Below are positions 33,406 to 44,553 of a stretch of DNA of 64,000 bases, piece by piece (positions within the stretch are counted from its first letter, which is position 1; every line of letters starts with the position of its first letter). Below the pieces are notes generated by a model. That model did no database searches and was not told where the DNA came from. It worked only from the letters and a program-made list of their open reading frames with translations. This DNA is from Roridomyces roridus (lineage: Eukaryota > Basidiomycota > Agaricomycetes > Agaricales > Mycenaceae). Location: contig JARKIF010000127.1 of the NCBI GenBank assembly GCA_029378245.1, forward strand, positions 1-64,000, in the 5' to 3' direction. A program made the translations under genes and the position numbers.

Positions 33406-34515
33406 ACTTTACGCCTCACACGTGCCGCTCGATATGGCAATTTGATGGGGGCAGTGAAAGGCTGTGCTTAATCGGCGGGAAAGCTATCAATTGATCACAT
33501 CACGGCACACGTCGAATATTCGCCAAGTCAAATCAAAGTCGAATTGTGCTCGAGTACACTAATTAGAGTAGTAGCTAGGTATTAGGAGGATGGGGGTGTG
33601 TAATGTAGTTAGTTTGGAATGAATTCGGAGGGAGATATGCGGGATATTGTGCGGGATAAGGAGAATACGGGTATTGATAGGGTATGGGTAGTGGAAAGCA
33701 AACGCCGGCTGTGGAGGCAGCGACAAGGGTGGGCCGGGCACGGTGGTGGACGGTCCCGGCAGCGGCGTGGTCGATGGTCCTACGGCAGATGCTGTTGATG
33801 GTGCCGCCCGGGGCTTAGCCGATCCCTTCGCCTTGGGCCCGCTGGTGACGCCAGCTCCATACGAAGGGTCTCCGGCGGGGGGGCGTCGCGTTTTGACCAT
33901 GGGCATGACATGCGTCATCCGCTCGGAGCGCGCGGGGTGGGAGGATCGAAAGGAGATGGAGATGACGAGAAGGAGCGGACGAGCCAGTCGTCAATGTTGG
34001 GGTGGGAGGCGGGCAGTCAGGAATGAGGGATCGACAACGACGGGCGCGCACGGCGTGGAGGCGACGGCAGCTAGACGAACCGCTGGGTCGAGAGGGATGA
34101 GACGGGGCTTGGGGAGCAGCGGGTGTCTCGCCGTGGGAGACAGATAGTGGAATCCATCGAAAATACACCTTCAAATGCTTCTCAGGACTGTCACACTGCA
34201 AGCCATTCAGATTCGTTAGAGAGCAGGACCATCGTCACGCACCACTACAAAGTGTTTCCTTTGTTTTTTCCTTTACCACATCTTTGGAGGGGAAGCACCG
34301 TCTTGCATATCCTACATTTGTAGGCTGGGACGGGCGGCATCGTCGTGGAGAGAGGAGCGAGATGAAGGGAGGAGGGAAGCGCGACGTGATGTTTGTCAAC
34401 AAACAGCCAACGGCCAGGAACGGCACAGATGACCGCCGCAAGGTCTGCCGAACGCACAGCCTTTCACTGCCCCCATCAAATTGCCATATCGAGCGGCACG
34501 TGTGAGGCGTAAAGT
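33406..34515. mobile_element. 1.1-kb element with perfect 62-bp inverted ends
   Basis: 33406-33467 and 34454-34515 are exact reverse complements over 62 bp, starting ACTTTACGCCTCACACGTGC. The perfect match implies recent movement or recent gene conversion. The interior carries minus-strand coding-like sequence (34457-33559). No target-site duplication could be fixed at the ends, so a non-transposon inversion is not excluded. It sits between MFS copies 2 and 3. Confidence 0.65.
33559..34346 (-). CDS. Cys-rich N-terminus plus proline-rich ORF inside the 62-bp-TIR element
   Basis: ATG near 34342 opens MPPVPAYKCRICKTVLPLQRC, a C-x2-C half-motif like those at the start of many agaric transposon or DNA-binding proteins. 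Further along the same strand, 33918-33559 is open and rich in P/S/T (VGPSTTPLPGPSTTVPGPPL). The two parts need one or two introns that I could not place with confidence. Function unknown; probably element-encoded. Confidence 0.3.
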
Positions 34516-35019
34516 CAGGAGTGCCTCGTCTCCTTTTCAAGTTCAACGGTTCTTTCCTACTTTACAGACACCATATGCCCTCGGGTGATCTCGTGCGTCC
34601 GATTTCGTGCGTTGTTTAACTCCCCCCGTATCCTCACCTGCTCGATGCATGTTAGTCGGACGCAAGTCGAACCAGAACTTGGCGTTTCGAATGGAGAACA
34701 TGGAGCAGACGAAGAAGGCGATCAAGATATAGGGCAGAGACTGGGTCCATTACTTAGAAGGCGGGACTCTAGCGTTATCTACGCGCAAAAGTTGTCTTGA
34801 CATACTTATCTGGGCAGGGTTCTTCCGAGCTCCCTCAAAGCCGCGTACAACCGAGACTCTAGCGGGCTATGTAATCGCGAGCGGAGCATCGAAACCAACG
34901 TTCAGACCGACTGGATGGAAAAAAGAAGAAGACATCGCTTGGTGACTCTCGGATGAAGGAAGAAGAAGAGGACGGCTCACTACAGTCTACTTGCCGGCCT
35001 ATTCTTCCGCTTCTCCGAG

Positions 35020-35370
35020 TCGCGATAAACGCCTTGGAACTTCTCGGGCGGCGCTGGTATGAGCATGAAATGGTGTTAAAAGGAAGGCGCCTCTTCCCCC
35101 CTTGACTCCCTTCTGTGTCCACGCAAATGTCGAGAAGAGTATCCTGGTGCCAGGAATCGGGCTACCGATTCCCGTTAGAGCTAGACGGCTCGTGCTCTCG
35201 CTTCTCAAGATAAGCTCCCTGGAACGCCCCGGGCGGCGCTGGATCGACTCGGAGCATGTGAGATGGTGCTAAAAGGCAAGCAGCTCGCCCCCCCTTCAAC
35301 TCCCTCCTCCCTTCATGCCAATGTCCAGCGAGAAAGAGAAGAGTGTCCCACTGCCAGAAATCGGCACCCC
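35020..35370. repeat. Duplicated promoter plus first-exon start of MFS copy 3
   Basis: CGCCTTGGAACTTCTCGGGCGGCGCTGG (in part) .. GGTGTTAAAAGGAAG .. GAGAAGAGT .. CTGCCAGAAATCGG-like text occurs twice, at about 35028-35160 and 35215-35370. The first pass has a shortened ATG exon (ATGTCGAGAAGAGTATCC) and is not usable. The second leads into copy 3. The block also resembles 30395-30535 before copy 2. Confidence 0.65.
35209..35214 (+). promoter_or_regulatory. GATAAG site upstream of MFS copy 3
   Basis: Same context as at copy 2 (CTTCTCAAGATAAGCTCC), about 100 bp before the ATG. A related GCGATAAACGCC at about 35025 precedes the truncated duplicate. Function inferred only. Confidence 0.4.
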
Positions 35371-37794
35371 GGAGCGCATGCTCGCCGAACGCAAATTGGT
35401 GTGCAGGCTGGACCGTCAACTCCTGCCGACACTGGTCTTGATAAATATGATGAACAACATCGACGTGAATCTCCTTGTATATTATGGATTCAAATACGAG
35501 TCATGATTCTTAGAGATCCGGGATCACTGCGGCTCGATTGCGGGGGTTGGAACAGGACTTGCGACTTTCAGGTCGGTCGGACTCGTTTCAAAGACTTGAC
35601 TGACTCATTCCAGACCTCCAATACAACGTAATTCTATCGACGTTGTATATTCTCTTCTGCCCAGCCCAACTTCCTTCGAATATCGCGAGTTCTTCTCCGC
35701 CATTAGTATGCTCAGTTCTGACAGCCGTGCAGATCCTCAATCGAACTACGCGGTATGGCATGCGAGTTTTCTCGTTAGTCGGCCTCACATTAATATTCGA
35801 GATAGTCCGTCGTGGTACATCGGCTGTTGTGTCATGGCATGCTTGATCACCTCTGTCAGTGCATTCCATAATATCCGCTCCCCCAAATCTGATCGAGGAT
35901 GGCAGCAAACTCGGGGTTACAGCGGGATGGTGGCATGCCGTATTTTCCTGGGATTACCTGAGGTGTGTTTGCGCTCGCATAACAGCATTATTATACACCT
36001 TGGCTAAGGGGTCCAACAGGCTGCGTTCTATCCTGGATGTAAGCAGCTAACCACAAAATCATACTCTCATATCGAACACCACACAGCCGCCTACCTATTG
36101 TCGCGATGGTATACGAAAAAGGCAATGATGCACTCAGGCTTATCCTGAAGACTCGCGGTCTGAACGTGTACAGGAGCTGGCACTTCGCTCTGGGATTCTG
36201 TACGCCGGTTACATTCTGGCCAATGCATTCGGCGCTGTAGGTGTCCCGGTGGCGGTGATGGATTCCAATTTTGACCCCGAGTCACAAAAGTTGATGGCCG
36301 CTGGCATCTTGTCGAGTATGGAGGGAATACTGGGAATTCGAGCCTGGAGATGGTATGTTCACTTCCTGATTAACTATGCGTGACACTGGCATCGTAGGCT
36401 GTTCATCATCCAGGTCAACAATCTTTATGTTGACTGGAACGGTCTCTGAAGTTTCAAAAGGGTTCTATCACGATTACCTTTGGGATGCTTGCTATGTTTG
36501 TCTAGCTGCATCTCCGGAGTGCTCTTGCTCAGATGAAATTTTTAGATGGGTCTTACCGGACTATGTGAGTCGGGTCCGCAACTCAAGCAGGAAGAATACA
36601 CACCGCAGCATGTAGCCAAATAACACATCATGGATCGTCGGAAACGAGCGTCGACTTGCACAGGTCCGACTCGCCGAAGATGCAGGCGAGGCTGACCAAG
36701 ATAACGCCGAGGATACGTATGTGTGCTTCCTCGTTTTCCTTGTCAAGTTGAATTATGGTGTCAGTCCTCTCCGTGGTCTCACGCTAGCCGCTCTGGACCC
36801 GTTGGTGTGGGCGTTGACGTTTATGAACATCACTCAGTACCTCGGACTGAGTTTCGTCATTTTTTGTGAGTTTGGCAGTCTTTCGGCGATTAACTCATGT
36901 GTTCGGATTTCCAGTCCCCACCCTGACTCGCTCTCTTGGCTTTTCAACCACCATTAGCTTGGTGCTTGTCGCGTAAGTACTCGCCCACCGCTCACTTCCT
37001 TCCAAGGTTTACAAATCCTTGTTGCAATCAAGACCCCCGTGGCTTGTCGCCTCAGTCATATGCTGTCTCAACGCCTGGCACGCAGGTCCGTCCCCTCCCA
37101 GTCTTTGATTAAATTTCATGTTGGCACTCATGCATCAACTCAGATGCGACTCGAGAAAGATACTTTCACATGGCTGGAACCTGGTGGGTAGTCATTCTCG
37201 GGTTCATTATTTCCATCGCCACCAAGAACCTCGCCGCTCGGTACTTGTCCATGTTCTTTATGGTATTTGGCTTTGCTGGCGGGTGGTTTTGATTTTTTGA
37301 TTTATGTGGTGCGCTGAGTTGAATAGGATTTTCGCTGACGGTTGTGTGGGTGTCGAATCTCATCCCTCGACCGCCGTCGTAAGTTTACCTCCTCTCGTGC
37401 ATGCACCCCTGTATTCAGACTCCACCACTAGCAAAAGAGCCGCAGCCATCGCTATCGTAAACGGTATGGGAAATCTCGGGACCATGTAATAGGTGGCATC
37501 CGTGTCGTACAGAACCAGTCGTGGCTGAAAAAAACTCCAGAATGGGCTCGTACTCGTGGAAATCCGAGTGGTCTCTTTGTGGCGTTGTGTTAAGTACGTG
37601 AGCGAGGGTACTTACGTCAACCGGCGGTAGGGATCCGCCAACATCTCGTCTGGAGAAACAAACGGCTTGAAGAGGACGAACAGGTTGCGGTGCAGGGTGC
37701 TGATGAGGAACGTGTTAGAGAGGCGGCGCTGTTGGAGGGTATCACCTTCGAACAGGCGATGGAGAAGAGGAAGGGATTCAGATATTTGTATTGA
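35315..37794 (+). pseudogene. MFS transporter, Dal5-like copy 3 (decaying, lacks TM12)
   Basis: The family exons are present from MPMSSEKEKSVPLPEIG onward, but several features point to decay. A conserved arginine in the N-terminal loop is cysteine (KLVCRLDRQLL). VMAWGLVSLLT has lost four or five residues in frame (VMACLIT). GC donors stand at 35685, 36122 and 37279. After GSYSWKSEW about 90 bp are missing, which removes GPLYHQSM and TM12. A new GTACGT (37593) and the old acceptor before GGATCCGCC could splice in phase to give the intact tail RQHLVWRNKRLEEDEQ..GFRYLY. An 11-TM MFS is unlikely to transport normally, so I call it a pseudogene, though an mRNA may be made. Confidence 0.65.
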
Positions 37795-38378
37795 TTTTTC
37801 GGACTTTGTACGGCACTGAACTGCAGACATAATACTTATCAGTGACGGATGAGATGATCAAGTTGTACTGTCAAGCGAGTTGCCGGAACTCTGCCGATTT
37901 CTGGCTTGCTCTCAACTGTCACTTGATGGTCTTGAACATTCTCCACTCCTGGGTTACTAGGGACCAAGCCCGCGTGCCCCGCGTCGGAGGACCGACACAT
38001 CCAATGCCAGCGAATCCAGCGTTTGCGAAAAAGAACACAAATAGCGCAAGTTGACACTCCGCCCGAATGTAGAATTTAGAAAGAAGTAGGGAGGTGCCAT
38101 CTTAGCGCCGCACCGGGCTCATCTGAATCCCTCTCTTTCTCAGGTTATTCCCTTGCGGCTTGCGGAGACATAAGTCACCCGATGAGCTTGCTGTCCGACG
38201 AGGATTCGAATGCATCCTCTAGGTCTAGTAGCTATTAGATGTGTCAGGGCGCGTTATTTCGGGCGACTTCGGGTCTGGTCCACCGCTCATGATCACCAGG
38301 CCCCAGACGATTGGCGCAATCGACGTTTACTAAAGAGGCCAACAAGCTCTCGTTAGAACCTCACACGTTGCACCCCCC

Positions 38379-40857
38379 ATGTCCAGCGAGAAATCGGAGA
38401 CCGACTCCAAGGCAGAGCTGGAGGCACCGACTCCCCAAGTCGGTACTCCAGAGCGCATCCTCGCAGAGCGGCGGCTCGTACGCAAGCTGGATCGCCGACT
38501 CCTCCCTACCGTATTCTTGGTCTATGTCATGAATCTCATCGACGTGCGTTGCTCGCTCTTTTTCGACTCCCAGGCTCAGTGTAACAGAGGAATGGAATCA
38601 CCACGGCTCGGTTGCAGGGCTTGGAACAGGATTTGAAGTTGTCAGGCAAGTCCAGTCGCAGTCAACTTGACGACGATATACTTATACTTTACAGACCTCC
38701 AGTACAATACAATTCTTTCGGTTTTGTTCGCGACGTACTGCACGGCGCAGGTTCCCTCGAACATGGCAAGTTCTCCTTCCTGCTTGAATAATATAATAAT
38801 ATCCACTCACTACAGATCCTCAATCGAGTTACTCGGCCGTCGTGGTACATAGGCGCCTGCGTCATCGCGTGGGGTCTGGTCAGCTTGCTTACCGGAGTGA
38901 GTCCTATCTTGACTCCCTCCGGGTCCTTCCTAAGCCTCCACAGGAAACTCACAACTACGGTGGGATGGTGGCATGCCGTGTCTTCCTCGGTTTGCCAGAG
39001 GTGTGTTTCATCCGCCATGTGAGGACTGCAAGTAACCTTTCACAATGCGTAGTCTGCATTTTATGCAGGAGGTCAGTCGATAGACTCATTCAATCCAAGA
39101 CCACCGTTCAACATCGTATCACAGTGGTCTACCTCCTATCGCGCTGGTACACAAAGAAGGTGTGTATATCAAGTTCAAGTCGGACTGTGACTTATCGACT
39201 TCAATATCATTCTAGGAGCTCGCGCTCCGCTCAGCGGTATTGTCCACTGGTCTGCTTTCCTCTAATGCATTCGGGGCAGTAAGTAACAATCGGGTAGTCC
39301 CCGGTCGTGTTTGATCTTCATCTGCAGCTAATGGCCGCTGGAATCCTGTCGAATATGGAGGGAAAACTGGGCATTAGCGCCTGGCGATGGTATGTACCCG
39401 CTGTTCAACAGATTCAGATTCGACAACATTGTGACGTGTGAAAGGTTGTTTTTCATCGAGGTGCGTACACTGCGTTGATCAAATCCATGGACGATTCCAA
39501 CCACTCAACTGCTCACAGGGTTCAATCACGATCGTTGTGGGGATTTTCAGCTTGTGAGTATATGTATTACTTTCTCCAGAACTCTTCTCATTGGATTAAG
39601 ATGGGCGTTACCGGACTACGTGAGTAGGATTCTCCATGGAATAATCCAAACTCACTCTCCTGCAGCCCAACAATACGTCATGGATCGTCGGCGATGAGCG
39701 TCGACTCGCGCAGGTCAGATTGGCCGAAGACGCCGGCGAGGCAGACCAGGATAACGTTGAGGACACGTACGTAGTACCGTCTTTCAATCAAGTTGAAGTG
39801 TATATTCTCAATATTTACAGTCCGCTTCGTGGCCTCAAGCTAGCCGTGCAAGACCCGCTGGTATTGACCTTTGCGGTGATGAATACTGCTCAGCTACTCG
39901 GACTCAGTTTCACCAATTTTTGTAAGTAAGCTCTCGCGAGTTGTCCGTGTATCTGGGGTTCACATTAGATCTAGTCCCTACCTTAACGCGAACTCTGGGG
40001 TTCTCGACTACCATCAGCCTGTTACTTGCTGCGTACGCCCTATCTTGAATGCTGCTTCGATTCCACCTGAGTGATTTCCTTGAAGCCCCCCGTGGATCAT
40101 CTCCGCAGGCATCTGTTGCCTCAACGCATGGCATGCAGATAGAACCGGAGAGCGACATTTCCACTTGGCTGGAACGTGGTGGGTCGTCATCCTCGGGTAC
40201 ATCATCGCTCTGTGCACTGGCAAGGCCATCGGTCCGCGGTATTTTTCAATGTTTTGTATGGCTATGGGACATGCTGGTGAGTGTCAATTTTCTACTTGCT
40301 GTAAGGAGCGATGAGATACCATCTTATAGGGTATACAATGACCGGTGTTTGGGTGGCAAATGTGATTCCGCGACCGCCATCGTAGGTATTGTTCTTCACT
40401 TAAAACCAAGTTAAACACGGTGAATGCCACAGGAAACGGGCTGCTGCCATCGGCATCGTCCTAGGTGTCGGGAATCTTGGAAACCTGTCAGTGCAAATGA
40501 GACTTGGATGCACTGTATGATCTGAAACCAACAGAATGGGTTCATATACCTGGAAATCGGAGTGGGGACCATTGTATCATCAATCTATGATCATATCCCT
40601 CTGTGCGATGGTGTTCAGCTCGATCTTGGCTTTCGGTGTGTCTAGTGCTTGGCTGCTCAAGAATTCATGCTGACCTTAGAGCTTCTTATCCAGGCATCCG
40701 TCAACATCTTGTTCAGAAAAACCGACAGCTGGATGAGGACGAGCGGGTTGTGATGCGGGGCACGGACGAAGCGCGTGTAAAAGAGGCGGCGGTGTTGGAG
40801 GGTATCACCTTCGAACAGGCGATGGAGAAGAGAAAGGGGTTCAGATATTTGTATTAA
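38379..40857 (+). CDS. MFS transporter, Dal5-like (ACS) family, copy 4
   Basis: Starts MSSEKSETDSKAELEAPTPQ at ATG 38379 and reads through every family exon without a stop: AERRLVRKLDRRLLPTVFL, GITTARLQGLEQDLKLS, NRVTRPSWYIGACVIAWG, THNYGGMVACRVFLGLPE, SAFYAG/VVYLLSRWYTKK (P to A in the usual FYPG), AAGILSNMEGKLGISAWRW, ALPDYPNNTSWIVGDERR, RGLKLAVQDPLVLTFAVM, ERHFHLAGTWWVVILG, VI PRPP, GSYTWKSEWGPLYHQSM and EGITFEQAMEKRKGFRYLY. Introns at 38646 and 38766 begin GCAAGT (GC-AG). Its upstream region (37860-38370) is duplicated before copy 5. It lacks the GATAAG box of copies 2 and 3 at the same place. Likely functional; substrate unknown. Confidence 0.82.
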
Positions 40858-41531
40858 TTTGTTGCTGGATGACTCGGATGCCGTGATTTGATTACCTGGT
40901 TTGCTCTCAACTCTCAACCTGATGATTCAACTTGATCTGCTCGAAATGAACATCGTGGCCTCCTGGACTCTCCCAATTATTGCGCTCCGCACCTCTTGGG
41001 TTGCTTGTGGACCAAGCCAATGTTATCCCCGTCGGCACACGGACACATTCAATCCGGCCAGTGTGCTCACTGCTCCCCCGCTTGGCAGATCAAACGTAAA
41101 AGAAAGCGATTGCGGGCAAAGAATAGAGAAAAAAATCCGTCCGACTCGGAGATCTCTAGAAAGCAGAATGAATGGCGTCGAAGACGAGGACTGAATTGCA
41201 ATTGTCAAGTGACAGCAAGGAACCTTTTTAACACCGCACTGGGCGCTTCCCTGCGCTTCCTCTTTCGCAGCCTGGGAAGACCCGACGAGCTCGCAGGCTA
41301 CTTGCTGTCCGACGAAGATCTGAATGCCTCCGAGTCTTCTAGATTTAGGCTAATGTAGGAACTTCCATCACGGCGACTTTCTGGTGGCTTGGGCGCTCTG
41401 GCGACTTCGGGTTTGGGCCCACCACTCATGACCTCTGGATGTTCGGCGCAGTCGGGTTCCATGTATGATGAGGTTTACTAAAGAAGCCGCCAACAAGTGG
41501 AAGTCGAAGCCTCACCTTGCGCCCTACGGCC

Positions 41532-44058
41532 ATGTCCAGCGAGAAAGCGGAGATCGACTACAAGACAGAGCTGGGTGAGCTGGAGGCGTTTCCTGGAGTT
41601 GGACCCTCGATTCCTGCAGTTGGTAACCCGGAGCGCATCCTCGCAGAGAGAAAGCTCGTACGCAAGTTGGATCGTCGACTACTCCCGACGATATTCTTGG
41701 TCTACATTATGAATTACATCGACGTACGTGCCAGACTCACTTTCTTTCGCCTTCTCAATGACATTGGAACAACAGAGAAATGGAATCACTACGGCTCGAC
41801 TGCAGGGTTTGGAGCAGGATTTGAAGCTGTCTGGCAAGTCGAGTCGCAGTCAACTTGACGAAGATATACTTATATTTTGCAGACCTCCAGTATAATGTAA
41901 TTCTTTCGGTGGTTTTCGCGACGTATTGTCCGTTCCAAATACCTTCGAATCTTGTCTGTCGCTCTCTTGAAACCAAGTCTCTCATTTTCTGACAGCTTCA
42001 AGATTCTCAACCATGTCAATCGGTAACAATCAAGACCCTGACTCGTCAAAAGAGCTAACAGACAACAGGCCGTCGTTGTACATAGGCGTCTGCGTCATGG
42101 CGTGGGGTCTCATCAGCCTGTTCACCAGTGTGAGTCCTATCTCGCACCCCGGTCCTTAGTACTGAGCTTAGTATTCGGAAACCAAAAAAAGCAAACTCAG
42201 AATTACGGTGGGATCGTGGCGTGCCGTATCTTCCTCGGTCTGCCAGAGGTGTGTTCACTGTTCGGTGCTCAATCTGTGTGCCTTACTTACCTTGTTGCAT
42301 AGGCTGCATTCTATCCAGGAGCGGTGTACCTCCTATCGCGCTGGTATACGAAGAAGGTACCTGTCCGCATCAAATTCCAGTCCTCAGTTGTGGATTGAAT
42401 ACATGTCGTTCTAGGAGCTCGCTCTTCGCTCAGCTGCATTGTACGCCGGCCTGCTTCTATCTAATGCATTTGGAGCGGTAAGTACATACCAATAGTCCCA
42501 ACCTGCACGTGGTCAATCTTTCCACAGCTAATGGCCGCCGGAATCCTGGCGAATATGGAGGGAAAACGGGGTATTCGAGCCTGGCGATGGTACGTATGCG
42601 GGAGTCGAGACGAGAATCAATTTGATTTACCATGAAAGGTTGTTCATCATCGAGGTGGGTATGAATCCATGGCCGATTCCAACCACTCGCTCAACTCCGC
42701 TTGCAGGGTTCCATCACGATTGTATTGGGGATGTTCACCATGTTCGTATCTGTCTTGCTTTCTCGGGATTCCTTACTAAATTATTGTGGATGGGCGTTGC
42801 CCAACTACGTGAGTAGCATTCAATTCTTCATGGAATCTAAACTCACTCTGGATTTTGGTGCAGCCCAACAACACGTCATGGATCGTCGGCAGCGAGCGTC
42901 GGCTCGCGCAAGTCAGATTGGCTGAAGACGCGGGTGAGGCGGACCAGGATAACGTCGAGGATACGTACGTATCGTCGTTCAATCAAATTGAAGTACATAT
43001 ATTCTCAACATCGACAGTCCGCTTCGTGGCCTCAAGCTAGCCGTACAAGACCCCCTGGTGTTGACTTTTGCCCTGATGAACGCGGCTCAGCTGCTCGGAC
43101 TCAGTTTCGCTAACTTTTGTAAGTGAACTTTCAAAGCGAGTTGCTCGTTTGATGTTCACCGTGATTGTTTGCCAGTCCCAACGCTAACGCGGACGCTGGG
43201 CTTCTCGACTACAATCAGCCTGTTACTCGCCGCGTACGTCCGACTACTTTGAATTCCGCTGCTCTTTCATCTTAATTCTCAAGCCCCCCGTGGATCCTGT
43301 CCGGGCTCATATGTTGCCTCAACGCATGGCATGCAGATAAGACAGAAGAGCGATTTTTCCATTTGGCTGGGACGTGGTGGATCGTCATCATCGGATACAT
43401 TATTTCGCTGTGCACAAAGGAGATTGGGCCCCGGTATTTTTCGATGTTTTGTATGACTATGGGACATGCCGGTGGGTGTTCAATTCTTGCCTTCATTTGG
43501 GTGACTGATGCGGCTACTACCAATAGGATACGCGCTCACTGGTGCTTGGGTGGCAAACGTGATTCCGCGGCCGCCCTCGTATGTGTTTACATGTGCCTCA
43601 AAAGCGTGTTTATTTGACTGTGCTGCGTAGGAAGCGGGCTGCTGCCATTGGTATCGTCATGGGTGTCGGGAATCTTGGAAACTTGTAAGTTCAAATGACA
43701 CGATGACCTGTAAGTTTAAACTGTGTTTAGGATGGGTTCGTACACATGGAAATCGGAATGGGGACCATTGTATCACCAGTCCATGATCATATCCCTCTGT
43801 GCCTTGGTCCTCAGCTCGGTTTTGGCTCTTGGTTCGTGCATCCAGTGTTAATGGCTTGCTGGCTGGCCGTAGCTTAATTGCAACTTGAATACAGGCATCC
43901 GTCAACATCTTGTTCGCAAAAATAGACAGCTGGACGAGGACGAGCGGGTTGCGATGCGGGGCGCGGACGAAGGGCGTGTCAAGGAGGCGGCGGTGTTGGA
44001 GGGTATCACTTTTGAGCAGGCGATGGAGAAGAGGAAGGGGTTCAGATATTTGTATTGA
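41532..44058 (+). CDS. MFS transporter, Dal5-like (ACS) family, copy 5 with an exonised intron
   Basis: Starts MSSEKAEIDYKTELGELEAF with an N-terminal segment longer than in copy 4. Exons are open throughout: AERKLVRKLDRRLLPTIFL, NHVNRPSLYIGVCVMAWG (the usual PSWYIG has L for W), NYGGIVACRIFLGLPE, YLLSRWYTKK, EGKRGIRAWRW, ALPNYPNNTSWIVGSERR, RGLKLAVQDPLVLTFALM, ERFFHLAGTWWIVIIG, and the tail EGITFEQAMEKRKGFRYLY. One intron begins with GCAAGT (41834). The intron that splits GMFTM from WALPNY has lost its AG (GTGG|ATGGGC); its 48 nt (42742-42789) read in frame and would add 16 residues (VSVLLSRDSLLNYCG-type). Probably still translated; transport activity uncertain. Confidence 0.75.
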
Positions 44059-44553
44059 CTTCTCCCGATTACTTATGGGGGAATTTTTATTTCTTTACTT
44101 GAATAGTACAGCTCATGCAGTCTGCCAAGAAACGACGAGGACGTCTTGCTGCACTCCAACTCGTGCCACACGCCTCCATGCATTCCTGGACCGCCCCAGT
44201 CTGTGCCCGCTTGTGGCGGACGCGAGGCGCGTAGCGACGCGTTTGATCCGTCCGACCATCACCCCGTCTCTTGTCATCCGCTTCCATCTCGTCGTGGCGG
44301 ATTGGCGGACTCCGCTATTCTGCAACACCACTCTCCCCGGTCGCTTCCAACCACCCATCATGCCTCGATACCCATGCGGCTGTAGTTTGGCTAGACCAGG
44401 CTGTACTTACTTAGTCTTGCATTCGGCATTGCGAAAAAGTTGAAGCGGTTGATGCGTGATCGACAAAGGAGTCAAATCACTTTTCACAAATATTTCGGTC
44501 ATGGTCCGAGTCCGCATGGTGCCAGTTTTATCGGCCTCTTGCTTTCGACGTCC
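44059..44553. other. Intergenic, no supported gene
   Basis: Between MFS copy 5 and the DHA1-like gene. Two overlapping ORFs (44113-44361 minus, 44146-44385 plus) have no known motif. Confidence 0.4.
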
